From positions 1 through 62,610 of the forward strand of contig DDFD01000044.1 of assembly GCA_002337005.1 (NCBI GenBank): 62,610 nt of DNA. Direction: 5' to 3'. The notes under the pieces are model-generated. The model worked only from the letters and a program-made list of their open reading frames with translations, ran no database searches and was not told where the DNA came from. The position numbers and the translations under genes are program-made. Of this stretch, positions 28,363 to 36,706 are shown one piece after another; the first letter of the stretch is position 1, and each line of letters begins with the position of its first letter. Source of the stretch: Flavobacteriales bacterium UBA1937. Lineage in GTDB: Bacteria; Bacteroidota; Bacteroidia; Flavobacteriales; Weeksellaceae.

Positions 28363-30804
28363 ATGAAAGTCCTAAAATTTGGAGGAACTTCTGTGGCAAA
28401 CGCCCAAAACATACTTTTAGTAGAAAAAATTGTTAAAAAAGAATCGTCAGAAAATAGAGTAGTGGTGGTAGTTTCCGCTTTGTCTGGCGTTACCGATGGT
28501 TTAATTTCTGCCGCAGAATCTGCTTCTGCCAAAAACGAAAATTATTCTGAAACGATTAAAGCTCTTGAAGAAAAACACCTAGAATTTGTAAAAAATTTAT
28601 TGCCAATCACAGAACAAAGTTCTTGGTTGAGCTTTGTGAAAAAGAACTTCAATGATATTGAAGATATTTGCAACGGAATTTACGTTTTAGGTGAATTTAC
28701 GCCAAGAATTAAAGATAAAATTACTGCTTACGGAGAATTTTTATCCTCGAATATTATCGCTGCGAAGCTAAAATCAGACGGTTTAGATTGCACGTGGTTA
28801 GATTCTAGAAATTATATAAAAACCAATAGCAATTTTACAGATGCAAAGGTTAATTTTGAACTAACCAATGCAACTCTTCAATCATATTTTAAGGAAAATA
28901 AACAACAGGTAACACTTGCACCAGGCTTTATTGCTTCGGATGTTGATGGTCATATCACTACTTTGGGACGTGGTGGTTCAGATTATACGGCTTCTATTAT
29001 TGCAGCAGCGGTAAAAGCTAAAGAATTACAAATCTGGACAGATGTTTCAGGAATGATGACGGCTGATCCTAGATTGGTTTCTAATGCCAAAATTATTCAC
29101 AAAATTTCTTACCAAGAAGCGATGGAATTGTCGCATTTTGGTGCAAAAGTGATTTATCCGCCAACTATTCAACCAGTGATGGATAAAAATATAGATTTAT
29201 GGATTAAAAATACTTTTGCTGCAGATGACTTTGGTACTTTAATTTCTCATAATAAAACTGAAAACGATAGTAACGTAGCAGTTGGGATTTCAAACTTAAG
29301 TAAAGTAGCACTTCTTACTTTAGAAGGCAGCGGAATGATTGGTATTCCTGGCGTTTCTGCGAAATTATTTCAATGTTTGAGCCAAGAAAAAATCAATGTA
29401 ATTTTGATTACTCAGAGTTCTTCAGAGCATTCTATCACCGTTGCCATCAACGAAAGTGATGTAGAAAAAGCGCAAAAAGCGTTGAATTATGCTTTCGAAG
29501 ATGATTTAAAATTACACAAAATTGATCCTGTTAAAGTGGAAAAATCTTTAGCAATAATCGCTTTAGTAGGAGAGAATATGAAGAGCAGAAGTGGTGTAAG
29601 TGCTAAACTTTTCGGTGGTTTAGGAAATAATGGCGTGAATGTGAGAGCTATTGCACAAGGTTCTTCGGAGAAAAACATTAGTGTGGTAATTTCTGATAAA
29701 GATGTGAAGAAAGCAGTAAACGTGCTTCACGAAGAATTTTTTGAATCTGAAATCAAACAAGTTCATCTTTATATTTGCGGCGTTGGAAATGTAGGTTCTA
29801 AACTCATCCAACAAATTTATTCTCAAAATAAATATTTGAACGAAAATCTTTTGATGAATCTTAGAGTTGCAGGTTTAACGAACAGTACCAAAATGGTTTT
29901 CAATGATCAAGGCATTCAAGAAGAGGAATTTAAAGACGCTTTACACAATGGCGAACCTTCTACTCCGCATAAATTTGCAGAAGAAATTATCAATAGAAAC
30001 CTTAGAAATTCAGTATTTGTAGATGTTACAGCCAATGCAAAAGTGGTAGATATTTACGAGGATTTATTGAAAAAAAGTGTGAGTGTGGTGGCGTGTAATA
30101 AAATTGCAGCAGCTTCAGACTTTGAAAATTATAAAAAACTGAAAAATTTAGCCAAGAATCATAGCAGCAAATTTTTCTTTGAAACCAATGTTGGTGCAGG
30201 TTTGCCAATCATCGGGACGATTAATGATTTGATTAGAAGTGGTGATAAAATTACTTCGATTCAAGCGGTTTTAAGTGGAACGTTGAATTTCGTTTTCAAT
30301 AATTATGACGGAAGCAGAACGTTCTCTGAAGTAGTAAGACAAGCTCAGAAAGAAGGTTTTACAGAACCAGATCCAAGATTAGATTTGGCAGGAACAGACG
30401 TAGCGCGTAAAATTTTAATTTTAGCACGTGAAGCTGGTTATCAATTACAATTTGACGAAATAGAAAATGAAGCTTTCTTGCCTGCAAAATGTATGGAAGG
30501 AAGTGTGGAAGATTTCTACCAATCAATGACGGAATACGAAGAGCATTTCAGAAAATTATTAGAAGAAGCAAAAGCAGAAGGTAAAATCTTGAAATACGTT
30601 GCTGATTTCAAAGATGGAAAAGCGAAAGTTGGATTGCAAAAAATATCTCCAGAAAGCGATTTGTATCACTTATATGGAAAAGATAATATTGTGATTTTCA
30701 AAACATTAAGATATTCTGAGCAACCATTAGTGGTAAAAGGAGCAGGAGCAGGAGCGGAAGTTACTGCAAGTGGAGTTTTTGCTGATATTGTGCGTTCAGT
30801 ATAA
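28363..30804 (+). CDS. thrA: bifunctional aspartate kinase/homoserine dehydrogenase
   Basis: First and third steps of threonine synthesis in one 813-aa chain. The N-terminal kinase domain starts MKVLKFGGTSVANAQN and includes GRGGSDYTASIIAAA (about 206-220). Tandem ACT regulatory domains lie at about 310-460 (VISDKDVKKAV near their end). The dehydrogenase domain begins with the NAD(P)-binding CGVGNVGSKL (about 471-480) and contains TNVGAGLPI and the GTLNFVFN catalytic region. ThrA of this type is feedback-inhibited by threonine. It heads thrA-thrB-thrC behind the Thr/Ile leader. Confidence 0.97.
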   Translation: MKVLKFGGTSVANAQNILLVEKIVKKESSENRVVVVVSALSGVTDGLISAAESASAKNENYSETIKALEEKHLEFVKNLLPITEQSSWLSFVKKNFNDIEDICNGIYVLGEFTPRIKDKITAYGEFLSSNIIAAKLKSDGLDCTWLDSRNYIKTNSNFTDAKVNFELTNATLQSYFKENKQQVTLAPGFIASDVDGHITTLGRGGSDYTASIIAAAVKAKELQIWTDVSGMMTADPRLVSNAKIIHKISYQEAMELSHFGAKVIYPPTIQPVMDKNIDLWIKNTFAADDFGTLISHNKTENDSNVAVGISNLSKVALLTLEGSGMIGIPGVSAKLFQCLSQEKINVILITQSSSEHSITVAINESDVEKAQKALNYAFEDDLKLHKIDPVKVEKSLAIIALVGENMKSRSGVSAKLFGGLGNNGVNVRAIAQGSSEKNISVVISDKDVKKAVNVLHEEFFESEIKQVHLYICGVGNVGSKLIQQIYSQNKYLNENLLMNLRVAGLTNSTKMVFNDQGIQEEEFKDALHNGEPSTPHKFAEEIINRNLRNSVFVDVTANAKVVDIYEDLLKKSVSVVACNKIAAASDFENYKKLKNLAKNHSSKFFFETNVGAGLPIIGTINDLIRSGDKITSIQAVLSGTLNFVFNNYDGSRTFSEVVRQAQKEGFTEPDPRLDLAGTDVARKILILAREAGYQLQFDEIENEAFLPAKCMEGSVEDFYQSMTEYEEHFRKLLEEAKAEGKILKYVADFKDGKAKVGLQKISPESDLYHLYGKDNIVIFKTLRYSEQPLVVKGAGAGAEVTASGVFADIVRSV

Positions 30805-30813
30805 ATTTTATTC

Positions 30814-30941
30814 AACCGCAAAAGAAACAAAAGATTTGTAATATTTTTAAGTTGTTCAAAAGAAAAAAAAGAATTTTACTTTTCTTTTTTGTGCTTTTGT
30901 AAATCTTCTTTCCAATCATTTCTTTTGTGTCTTTTGTGGTT
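30814..30941. repeat. long imperfect inverted repeat between thrA and thrB
   Basis: AACCGCAAAAGAAACAAAAG at 30814-30833 is nearly complementary to CTTTTGTGTCTTTTGTGGTT at 30922-30941, with a second inner inverted pair (AAAAGAAAAAAAAG against CTTTTCTTTTTTGTGCTTTT). A shorter relative with the AACCGCAAAAG arm occurs at 49621-49662, so this looks like a dispersed repeat family. Confidence 0.75.
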
Positions 30942-31001
30942 AAAATAAATTATTTTCAAAAATTAAAAATATAAGCCAATCTAAAAGGAGTGTGAGAAGT
31001 C

Positions 31002-31033
31002 TCTCTCCTTTGGAAAGGGATTTAGGGAGAGGA
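31002..31033. repeat. REP-like hairpin directly before thrB
   Basis: CTCTCCTTT and GGAAAGGGATTTAGGGAGAGG form a hairpin of a kind that recurs between genes in many bacteria. It ends 3 bp before the thrB ATG, so it makes up the whole thrB leader, including a purine-rich GGGAGAGG. Confidence 0.65.
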
Positions 31034-31035
31034 TT

Positions 31036-31962
31036 ATGAAAAATATAAAATTACAAGTTCCGGGAACGGTTGCCAATTTGGTTTGCGGGTTTGATATTCT
31101 CGGAATGGCGCTCAATGAACCGTTTGATGAAATGGAATTCAAATTGTTGGACGAAAGAAAAATCATCATTCACCACGAAGATGAATTTCATTTGCCAACC
31201 GAACCAGAAAAAAATGTAGCTGGAGTGGTTTTGCTCAAAATTTTAGAAAAATTAGAAAATCAAAATATCGGTTTTGAAGTTACCATCAACAAAAAAATAA
31301 AACCAGGAAGCGGTTTAGGTTCTAGCGCAGCAAGTGCAGCTGGTGCAGCTTTCGGAGCTAATGAATTGTTGGGAGCAGTTTTTTCTAAAGAAGAGTTGGT
31401 GCATTTTGCGATGTTTGGCGAAGAATTAGCGTCTGGTTCTAGACACGCAGACAATATTGCGCCTTGTCTTTTCGGTGGAATTACCTTGGTGAAATCTTCT
31501 GAACCAATGGATATTATTCCGCTTTCTTCACCAGATTTGTATGTTTCGGCGGTACATCCTCAGGTTGAGGTAAAAACTTCTGATGCTAGACAAATTCTCA
31601 AAAAAAATATCCAAATGAAAGATGCGGTAAAACAATGGGGAAATGTAGCAGGTTTGGTTGCGGGAATTTTAAAAAATGATAATCAATTAATTTCTAGGAG
31701 TTTAGAAGACGTTTTGGTAGAGCCGGTTCGCAGTATTTTGATTCCAAAGTTTGATGAGGTAAAAAAACAGAGTTTAACTTTAGGAGCTTTAGGTGGAGGG
31801 ATTTCGGGTTCTGGGCCTTCGATTTTTATGTTGAGCGAAACCAAAGAAATTGCTGAAAAAGTGGCGGAAAATATGCAAAAAATATACAACGAAATCGGTA
31901 TTGAAAACTATGTTTACGTTTCTAAAATTAATGATCAAGGGATAAAATTGGTTGAAAGTTGA
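31036..31962 (+). CDS. thrB: homoserine kinase
   Basis: GHMP-family kinase making O-phosphohomoserine. 308 aa. The N-terminal VPGTVANLVCGFDILG is the family entry motif, the ATP-binding loop is PGSGLGSSAASAAGAA near residues 92-107, and the C-terminal GALGGGISGSGPSIFML is the third GHMP motif. It is in operon order after thrA and before thrC, with repeat-containing spacers of 231 and 82 bp. Confidence 0.97.
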   Translation: MKNIKLQVPGTVANLVCGFDILGMALNEPFDEMEFKLLDERKIIIHHEDEFHLPTEPEKNVAGVVLLKILEKLENQNIGFEVTINKKIKPGSGLGSSAASAAGAAFGANELLGAVFSKEELVHFAMFGEELASGSRHADNIAPCLFGGITLVKSSEPMDIIPLSSPDLYVSAVHPQVEVKTSDARQILKKNIQMKDAVKQWGNVAGLVAGILKNDNQLISRSLEDVLVEPVRSILIPKFDEVKKQSLTLGALGGGISGSGPSIFMLSETKEIAEKVAENMQKIYNEIGIENYVYVSKINDQGIKLVES

Positions 31963-32044
31963 TGGCTTGATAGAAGTCGCGGAGCGACGAGCGATATTTT
32001 AAAATTAGAATTTATTCTAATAATAATGAAAAAAAAAGATAATA

Positions 32045-33343
32045 ATGAATTTTTACAATTTAAAACATAAAGAAGAGCAGCTTAGCTTCAAAGAAGCAAC
32101 GATAAAAGGACAAGGGAAAGATAAAGGTTTGTTTTTTCCAGAAGATATTTCAAAATTTAGTCCAGAATTTTTGCAAAATTTAACTCAACTTTCAGACGAG
32201 GAAATTGCGTATCAAGTAATGAAGGATTTCGCGGGAGACGAAATTCCAGAAGCTGAACTTAGAAAAATAGTTGCCGAAACTATCGCTTTTGAAATTCCTT
32301 TAAAAAAAGTGACAGAAAACATTTCGGTTTTAGAACTTTTTCACGGGCCGACTTTGGCTTTTAAAGATGTTGGCGCAAGATTTATGAGCCGTTGTCTCGG
32401 CTATTTTCTGAAAAATGAAACTAGAAAAGTAACGGTTTTGGTAGCCACTTCTGGCGATACTGGTGGCGCTGTTGCCAATGGTTTTTACGATGTTGACGGA
32501 ATTGAAGTGGTGATTTTGTATCCCAAAAATAGAGTGAGCCCAGTTCAGGAAAAACAACTGACTGCACTCGGAAAAAATATTCACGCTTTGGAAGTAAATG
32601 GCAGTTTTGATGATTGTCAGGCACTTGTAAAACAAGCGTTTTCAGATGAAAGTTTGAACGAAAAATTGCTTCTCACTTCGGCAAATTCCATAAATGTAGC
32701 ACGTTGGTTGCCACAGCAGATTTATTATGTTTTGGCGTTGAAACAATGGTTGAAAACGAATGCTGAAAATCCTATAATTTGTGTTCCGAGTGGAAATTTT
32801 GGAAATATTTGTGCTGGAATTTTGGCACATCATCGTGGTTTGCCAGTGGAACATTTTATTGCGGCGTGTAATGTAAATGATGTGGTTCCCGAATATTTGA
32901 GAACTCAAAAATTGGAAGCAAAAGAAACCGTTGCTACCATTTCAAATGCGATGGATGTGGGTGATCCGAGTAATTTTGTGCGAATTTTAGAATTGTTTGA
33001 CCAAGAATTTAATCAAGTTAAAAACAAACTTTCGGGTTATACGATTGATGATGAAGAAACCTTGAAAACCATCGAAAGAGTTGAAAAAGATTACGATTAT
33101 GTTTTAGATCCTCACGGTGCTGTGGCGTTTGTAGCTTTAGAAAAATATTTAGCTGAAAACGGAGGAAAAGGTTTTTTCTTAGAAACAGCGCATCCTGTAA
33201 AATTTCCAGATTCTGTAGAAAAAGCAACAGGAAAATCGGTAGAAATTCCGAAATCTTTGGAAGAATTAATGAAACAGGAAAAATTTACGACAGAAATTAA
33301 TCCCAACTATGAAGAGTTGAAAGGTTTTTTGATAGGGAAATGA
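32045..33343 (+). CDS. thrC: threonine synthase
   Basis: PLP enzyme converting O-phosphohomoserine to threonine. 432 aa. The PLP lysine lies in LFHGPTLAFKDVGARF (about residues 98-113); VATSGDTGGAVA binds the cofactor phosphate, and VPSGNFGNICAG and AHPVKFP are further family segments. Last gene of the operon. No strong terminator is visible before the HTH gene 35 bp downstream. Confidence 0.97.
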   Translation: MNFYNLKHKEEQLSFKEATIKGQGKDKGLFFPEDISKFSPEFLQNLTQLSDEEIAYQVMKDFAGDEIPEAELRKIVAETIAFEIPLKKVTENISVLELFHGPTLAFKDVGARFMSRCLGYFLKNETRKVTVLVATSGDTGGAVANGFYDVDGIEVVILYPKNRVSPVQEKQLTALGKNIHALEVNGSFDDCQALVKQAFSDESLNEKLLLTSANSINVARWLPQQIYYVLALKQWLKTNAENPIICVPSGNFGNICAGILAHHRGLPVEHFIAACNVNDVVPEYLRTQKLEAKETVATISNAMDVGDPSNFVRILELFDQEFNQVKNKLSGYTIDDEETLKTIERVEKDYDYVLDPHGAVAFVALEKYLAENGGKGFFLETAHPVKFPDSVEKATGKSVEIPKSLEELMKQEKFTTEINPNYEELKGFLIGK

Positions 33344-33378
33344 TATATTTGAAGCGTAATTAAATTTTCTAGTTGAAT

Positions 33379-33951
33379 ATGTCTAAATTAAAAAACATAA
33401 GGGAATCACAAAATTTAACACAAGAAGAATTATCCGTAAAATCAGGAGTTTCGGTTAGGACGATACAGCGTATTGAAGCAGGACAAGAACCGAAAGGTTA
33501 TACCTTAAGAGTTTTGGCACAAACATTAGAAATCTCTGAAAAAGAATTACAAAATACTTCTTCGGAAACGGAAGTTGAGCAATCAATAGTTCATCAACCG
33601 AACAATGAAAAAACTGAAGAACTTGATTTTTCTAAAGTAAAATTCATCAATCTTTCATCTTTGCCTTTCGTTTTTTTACCTTTGATAAATATTGTGGTTC
33701 CTGTTATTTTAATGTATGTTTTGAAAATGAAACATCCCATCATCAAACAAATTATTTCAGTCCAAATTTTATGGACTATCATAGCTCCAATTGTTTTTAT
33801 GATAGGGATATTTTTAAAATTGGGAAGACAATTTACTTTAGCTTTGATTGTAGTGATTATCCTGTCAAACATATTCATTATTATTAGAAATGCTATGGAA
33901 ATAGATAGAAATAAAAAATTACGTTATCGTCTGAATTTTAGCTTTTTATAA
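33379..33951 (+). CDS. XRE-family HTH regulator with C-terminal membrane segments
   Basis: 190 aa from the ATG at 33379. Residues 1-58 form a Cro/CI-type helix-turn-helix (KLKNIRESQNLTQEELSVKS, VSVRTIQRIEAGQEPKGYT). After a linker, three hydrophobic segments follow (LPFVFLPLINIVVPVILMYVL, IISVQILWTIIAPIVFMIGI, LALIVVIILSNIFIII), so the regulator is probably held in the inner membrane. Just after its stop are three TTGTCGG repeats at 11-bp spacing, a possible operator. The likely target is the downstream serine hydrolase gene (inference). Confidence 0.85.
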   Translation: MSKLKNIRESQNLTQEELSVKSGVSVRTIQRIEAGQEPKGYTLRVLAQTLEISEKELQNTSSETEVEQSIVHQPNNEKTEELDFSKVKFINLSSLPFVFLPLINIVVPVILMYVLKMKHPIIKQIISVQILWTIIAPIVFMIGIFLKLGRQFTLALIVVIILSNIFIIIRNAMEIDRNKKLRYRLNFSFL

Positions 33952-33954
33952 ATT

Positions 33955-33983
33955 TTGTCGGTGCTTTGTCGGGTTTTTGTCGG
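33955..33983. promoter_or_regulatory. three direct TTGTCGG repeats at 11-bp period
   Basis: TTGTCGG occurs at 33955, 33966 and 33977, one helical turn apart, between the HTH regulator and the serine hydrolase. A weak -7 box (CACCTTTG) follows about 35 bp downstream. Confidence 0.55.
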
Positions 33984-34046
33984 GACAGATTCTAAGTAAG
34001 AATATAGATTTTTTTCACCTTTGTCTAAGTTTAAATTTTACGAACA

Positions 34047-35528
34047 ATGACAACAAAAATCATTCTAACTTTTACATTCTTTATTCTCAATTTTTATAAT
34101 AAAGTTACCGCTCAAACCAGTAAAGATTCTGCGCTTTACCAAACCATTCTTAAACAAGATAGTTTACTTTTTAATGTAGGATTTAATACTTGTGATGTTT
34201 CTCAATTCCAAAAATTATTAAGTGAAAATTTGAAATTTTACCACGATAAAGATGGTGTTTCAGATAAAAACAAATTTCTTTTTGATATAAAAAATGGACT
34301 TTGCAAAAATCCTGATATCAGACAAGTAAAAAGATTTCTAATTAAAGGCACTACACAAATTTTTCCACTTTATAAAAATGGAATTTTATACGGAGCTATT
34401 CAAAATGGTGAACATACCTTTGCAGAAAACGTTGAAAATTCTTCAGGAATTGCAAAATTTACTCATGTTTGGCAATTAGAAAATGGAGAATGGAAACTGG
34501 CTACTTCTTTAAGTTTTGACCATCAACCTTATCAAAATACAGCAAAGCAAAGTTCTATTTTTGATAATGAAGCAGAGATTAAAAATTGGTTAAAAGAAAA
34601 CAAGGTTCCAGCGTTAGGACTTGGAATCATTGAAAATGGTAAACTTCAGGATGTGAAGGTTTTTGGTGAAATTTCTGAAGGAAATACGGCGCCTTACAAT
34701 ACTATTTTTAATGTAGCATCTCTCACAAAGCCTGTTACTGCAATAGTGGCACTTAAATTAATTAGCCAAGGAAAATGGAATCTAGATGAATCTTTGGATA
34801 AATATTGGGTTGATCCTGATATTGCAGATAATTCTTGGCATAAAAAAATAACCACAAGATTGGTTCTTAGCCATCAAACAGGATTTCCTAATTGGAGAGG
34901 AAATAATAAAAATGGAAAATTAAATTTTGATTTTGAACCTGGAACAAAATATCAATATTCTGGCGAAGGATTAGAATATTTGAGAAAAGCATTGGAAAAA
35001 AAATTCAAAAAATCATTGCAAGAATTAGCAGCCGAACTCGTTTTTCAACCTCTAAAAATGGATGATACCAGTTATGTTTGGAGAGAAAAAGTTGATTCAA
35101 AAAGAGTAGCGATTGGTTATAATAGCGAAGGAAAACCATATAGTTTTTTTAAAAAAACAACCCCGAATGCTGCAGATGATTTATTAACAACCGTAGAAGA
35201 TTATGGAAAATTTTTGGTGAGTGTATTAAATAAAGAAGGTCTGTCAAATGAAGTTTTTAATGAAATGATTACCAATCAGGTAGAGTCTTCAAGAGGTAAA
35301 CATTTTGGGCTAGGATTCGAAATTTACAATTTGGGAAATGGAGATTTTGCTTTATCTCACGGTGGTTCAGATGAAGGCGTAAGAACATTGGTGTTTATTT
35401 TTCCTAAGACTAAAAAAGGTCTTCTTATTTTTACCAATTCTGATTCTGGTGGGAATCTTTATGAAAAGATTGTAAAACATTATTTAGGAGAAAACGGACA
35501 AAAAATTATAGATATTGAAACGAAATAA
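34047..35528 (+). CDS. exported serine hydrolase (class C beta-lactamase/PBP-like) with N-terminal NTF2-like domain
   Basis: 493 aa. A signal peptide (cleavage near VTAQ, residue 23) is followed by a ~130-residue SnoaL/DUF4440-like domain (DSLLFNVGFNTCDVSQF, FTHVWQLENGEWKLATSLSF). The C-terminal part is a beta-lactamase-related hydrolase: SLTKPV (SxxK, nucleophile Ser), YSGEG (the Tyr motif) and HGGSDEG (HxG-type third motif). Such proteins are often esterases or peptidases rather than resistance enzymes. The substrate is unknown. Confidence 0.85.
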   Translation: MTTKIILTFTFFILNFYNKVTAQTSKDSALYQTILKQDSLLFNVGFNTCDVSQFQKLLSENLKFYHDKDGVSDKNKFLFDIKNGLCKNPDIRQVKRFLIKGTTQIFPLYKNGILYGAIQNGEHTFAENVENSSGIAKFTHVWQLENGEWKLATSLSFDHQPYQNTAKQSSIFDNEAEIKNWLKENKVPALGLGIIENGKLQDVKVFGEISEGNTAPYNTIFNVASLTKPVTAIVALKLISQGKWNLDESLDKYWVDPDIADNSWHKKITTRLVLSHQTGFPNWRGNNKNGKLNFDFEPGTKYQYSGEGLEYLRKALEKKFKKSLQELAAELVFQPLKMDDTSYVWREKVDSKRVAIGYNSEGKPYSFFKKTTPNAADDLLTTVEDYGKFLVSVLNKEGLSNEVFNEMITNQVESSRGKHFGLGFEIYNLGNGDFALSHGGSDEGVRTLVFIFPKTKKGLLIFTNSDSGGNLYEKIVKHYLGENGQKIIDIETK

Positions 35529-35611
35529 TTTTTTTTGAAATAGTTGAAATGATTCACTAAATTTGGAAAAATTTAATCTAAATTTTTAAACAAAATTTCA
35601 ATATTAACTAA

Positions 35612-35977
35612 ATGTCCTCAAAAATCAAACTAGAAAACATAAAAATCTATGCTTTCCATGGTGTTTTACCTGAAGAAAAAATCTTGGGAACTTATTATAT
35701 TTTAAATCTTATCATTAAAGCAGACATTTGGAAAGCTGCTGAAACAGATGATTTAAGAGATACCATCAATTATGCCGAAATCAATAATATTATTCACGAA
35801 GAAATGAAAATTCCTTCGGAATTATTAGAACACGTTGCTGGTAGAATTATTGAAAAAGTTTATGAAAAGTTTCCAAAAATTACATCAATTAAAATAAAAA
35901 TAACCAAAACCAAACCTCCAATGCAAGGCGAAATGGACGGTGTAAGTATTGTGTTGAAGAAAAAAATTAAAAAATAA
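35612..35977 (+). CDS. folB: dihydroneopterin aldolase
   Basis: Folate pathway enzyme, 121 aa, normal length. IKLENIKIYAFHGVLPEEK at the N-terminus, the DTINYAEINNII segment, ELLEHVAGRI with the substrate-binding Glu, and the C-terminal ITKTKPPMQGEMDGVSI fit the family. It is the last host gene before the tRNA. Confidence 0.95.
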   Translation: MSSKIKLENIKIYAFHGVLPEEKILGTYYILNLIIKADIWKAAETDDLRDTINYAEINNIIHEEMKIPSELLEHVAGRIIEKVYEKFPKITSIKIKITKTKPPMQGEMDGVSIVLKKKIKK

Positions 35978-36009
35978 CTTTTAAAATTTTTAAAAATCTA
36001 AAAAATCCC

Positions 36010-36017
36010 TATATTTG
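36010..36017 (+). promoter_or_regulatory. -7 box of tRNA-Cys
   Basis: TATATTTG ends 15 nt before the tRNA 5' end. Confidence 0.65.
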
Positions 36018-36032
36018 CAAACCAAAACAAAT

Positions 36033-36103
36033 GGTGCTTTGGCCGAGCGGCTAGGCAGTGGTCTGCAACACCATCTACAGCGGTTCGAATCCGCTAGGCA
36101 CCT
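36033..36103 (+). tRNA. tRNA-Cys (anticodon GCA)
   Basis: A complete cloverleaf can be drawn: acceptor GGTGCTT with AGGCACC, anticodon stem GTGGT/ACCAT with loop CTGCAAC (GCA), T arm AGCGG-TTCGAAT-CCGCT, discriminator T. CCA is not encoded. The 3' end is the attachment site of the integrated element that follows. Confidence 0.96.
36092..36103. repeat. attL: 12-bp direct repeat in the tRNA-Cys 3' end
   Basis: CGCTAGGCACCT is identical to 41570-41581. It covers the T-stem end, the acceptor strand and the discriminator, so integration keeps the tRNA intact. Confidence 0.88.
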
Positions 36104-36110
36104 CAATGTT

Positions 36111-36155
36111 AACCCCTAATTCATTAATGTACAATGTTTTAGGGGTTTTTGTTTT
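36111..36155 (+). terminator. element-borne terminator behind tRNA-Cys
   Basis: AACCCCTAA (36111-36119) pairs with TTAGGGGTT (36139-36147), followed by a T-rich tract. It lies inside the element and replaces the original tRNA terminator, which is now displaced to 41585. Confidence 0.8.
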
Positions 36156-36160
36156 TCATG

Positions 36161-36183
36161 TGTGTCAATATTTGTGTCAACAT
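36161..36183. repeat. left arm-type repeats of the element
   Basis: TGTGTCAATAT (36161-36171) and TGTGTCAACAT (36173-36183), 12 bp apart. The same pair occurs near the right end at 41431-41453, suggesting integrase arm-binding sites. Confidence 0.7.
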
Positions 36184-36200
36184 TCTGATGATTACTTTTT

Positions 36201-36268
36201 AATACGCGCGTTGTGACTTCCCAATTATCTTTTTTCTGCAAAATATCTCGCGCGCGCGTGCGCGTATT
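36201..36268. repeat. inverted repeat with alternating CG run
   Basis: AATACGCGC (36201-36209) is inverted at GCGCGTATT (36260-36268). Positions 36249-36264 are an almost pure CG alternation in otherwise AT-rich DNA. It lies just beyond the 3' end of the element gene cluster; possible origin or structural site. Confidence 0.55.
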
Positions 36269-36389
36269 GTTTTACTTTTATTAGAATAATTCTAAATAGT
36301 AGATTTTGTAAAACATTTGTAATTAAAAAACCATTTACATTTTTGTAAATGGGTAATGTATTTTTTTTGATAATAAGTTATTTTCTAAT

Positions 36390-36686
36390 TCAGAATTTTA
36401 GTTCTAGAAGTCTGGTAATAAATATTTCTATTTCATCCATTTTGTCCATTAATTCAAAATCAAATTCACTTGCTAAATATTTATACATAAAATAATTTTT
36501 AAATAGCTCGTCCACCTCATCAATTTGTGTCAGGCTAGAAGTGCATATAAATTGAGGTAGTTTGTATGGGGCACATTGTAGTTTTTCGCAAATCTGTAAA
36601 ATAGACTGTTCACAAAAGTAATAAAAGTCATATTCTGTGACTTTAAAACTTTCTTTCTTGTTTAGTATAATTCTAAAATTATTCAT
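36390..36686 (-). CDS. hypothetical element protein
   Basis: 98 aa, not recognised; last gene of the element's minus-strand cluster, starting 20 bp after the rep stop. Soluble, acidic, mostly helical by composition, with Cys residues in FCEQSILQICEKLQCAPY. No signal peptide. Possible regulator or accessory replication protein (inference from position only). Confidence 0.6.
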   Translation of the reverse strand: MNNFRIILNKKESFKVTEYDFYYFCEQSILQICEKLQCAPYKLPQFICTSSLTQIDEVDELFKNYFMYKYLASEFDFELMDKMDEIEIFITRLLELKF

Positions 36687-36706
36687 TTTTTTTTATTTTG
36701 TTGTTA

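Noticed and set aside
31977..31990. GTCGC-GGA-GCGAC hairpin between thrB and thrC as a terminator
   Set aside because: No T-run follows; together with GCTCCGTAGGAGC at 47841 it is more likely a short palindromic intergenic repeat of no clear function.
34047..35528. True beta-lactamase
   Set aside because: The motifs are those of the broad SxxK hydrolase family; an NTF2-like fusion and an atypical third motif do not support a resistance call.
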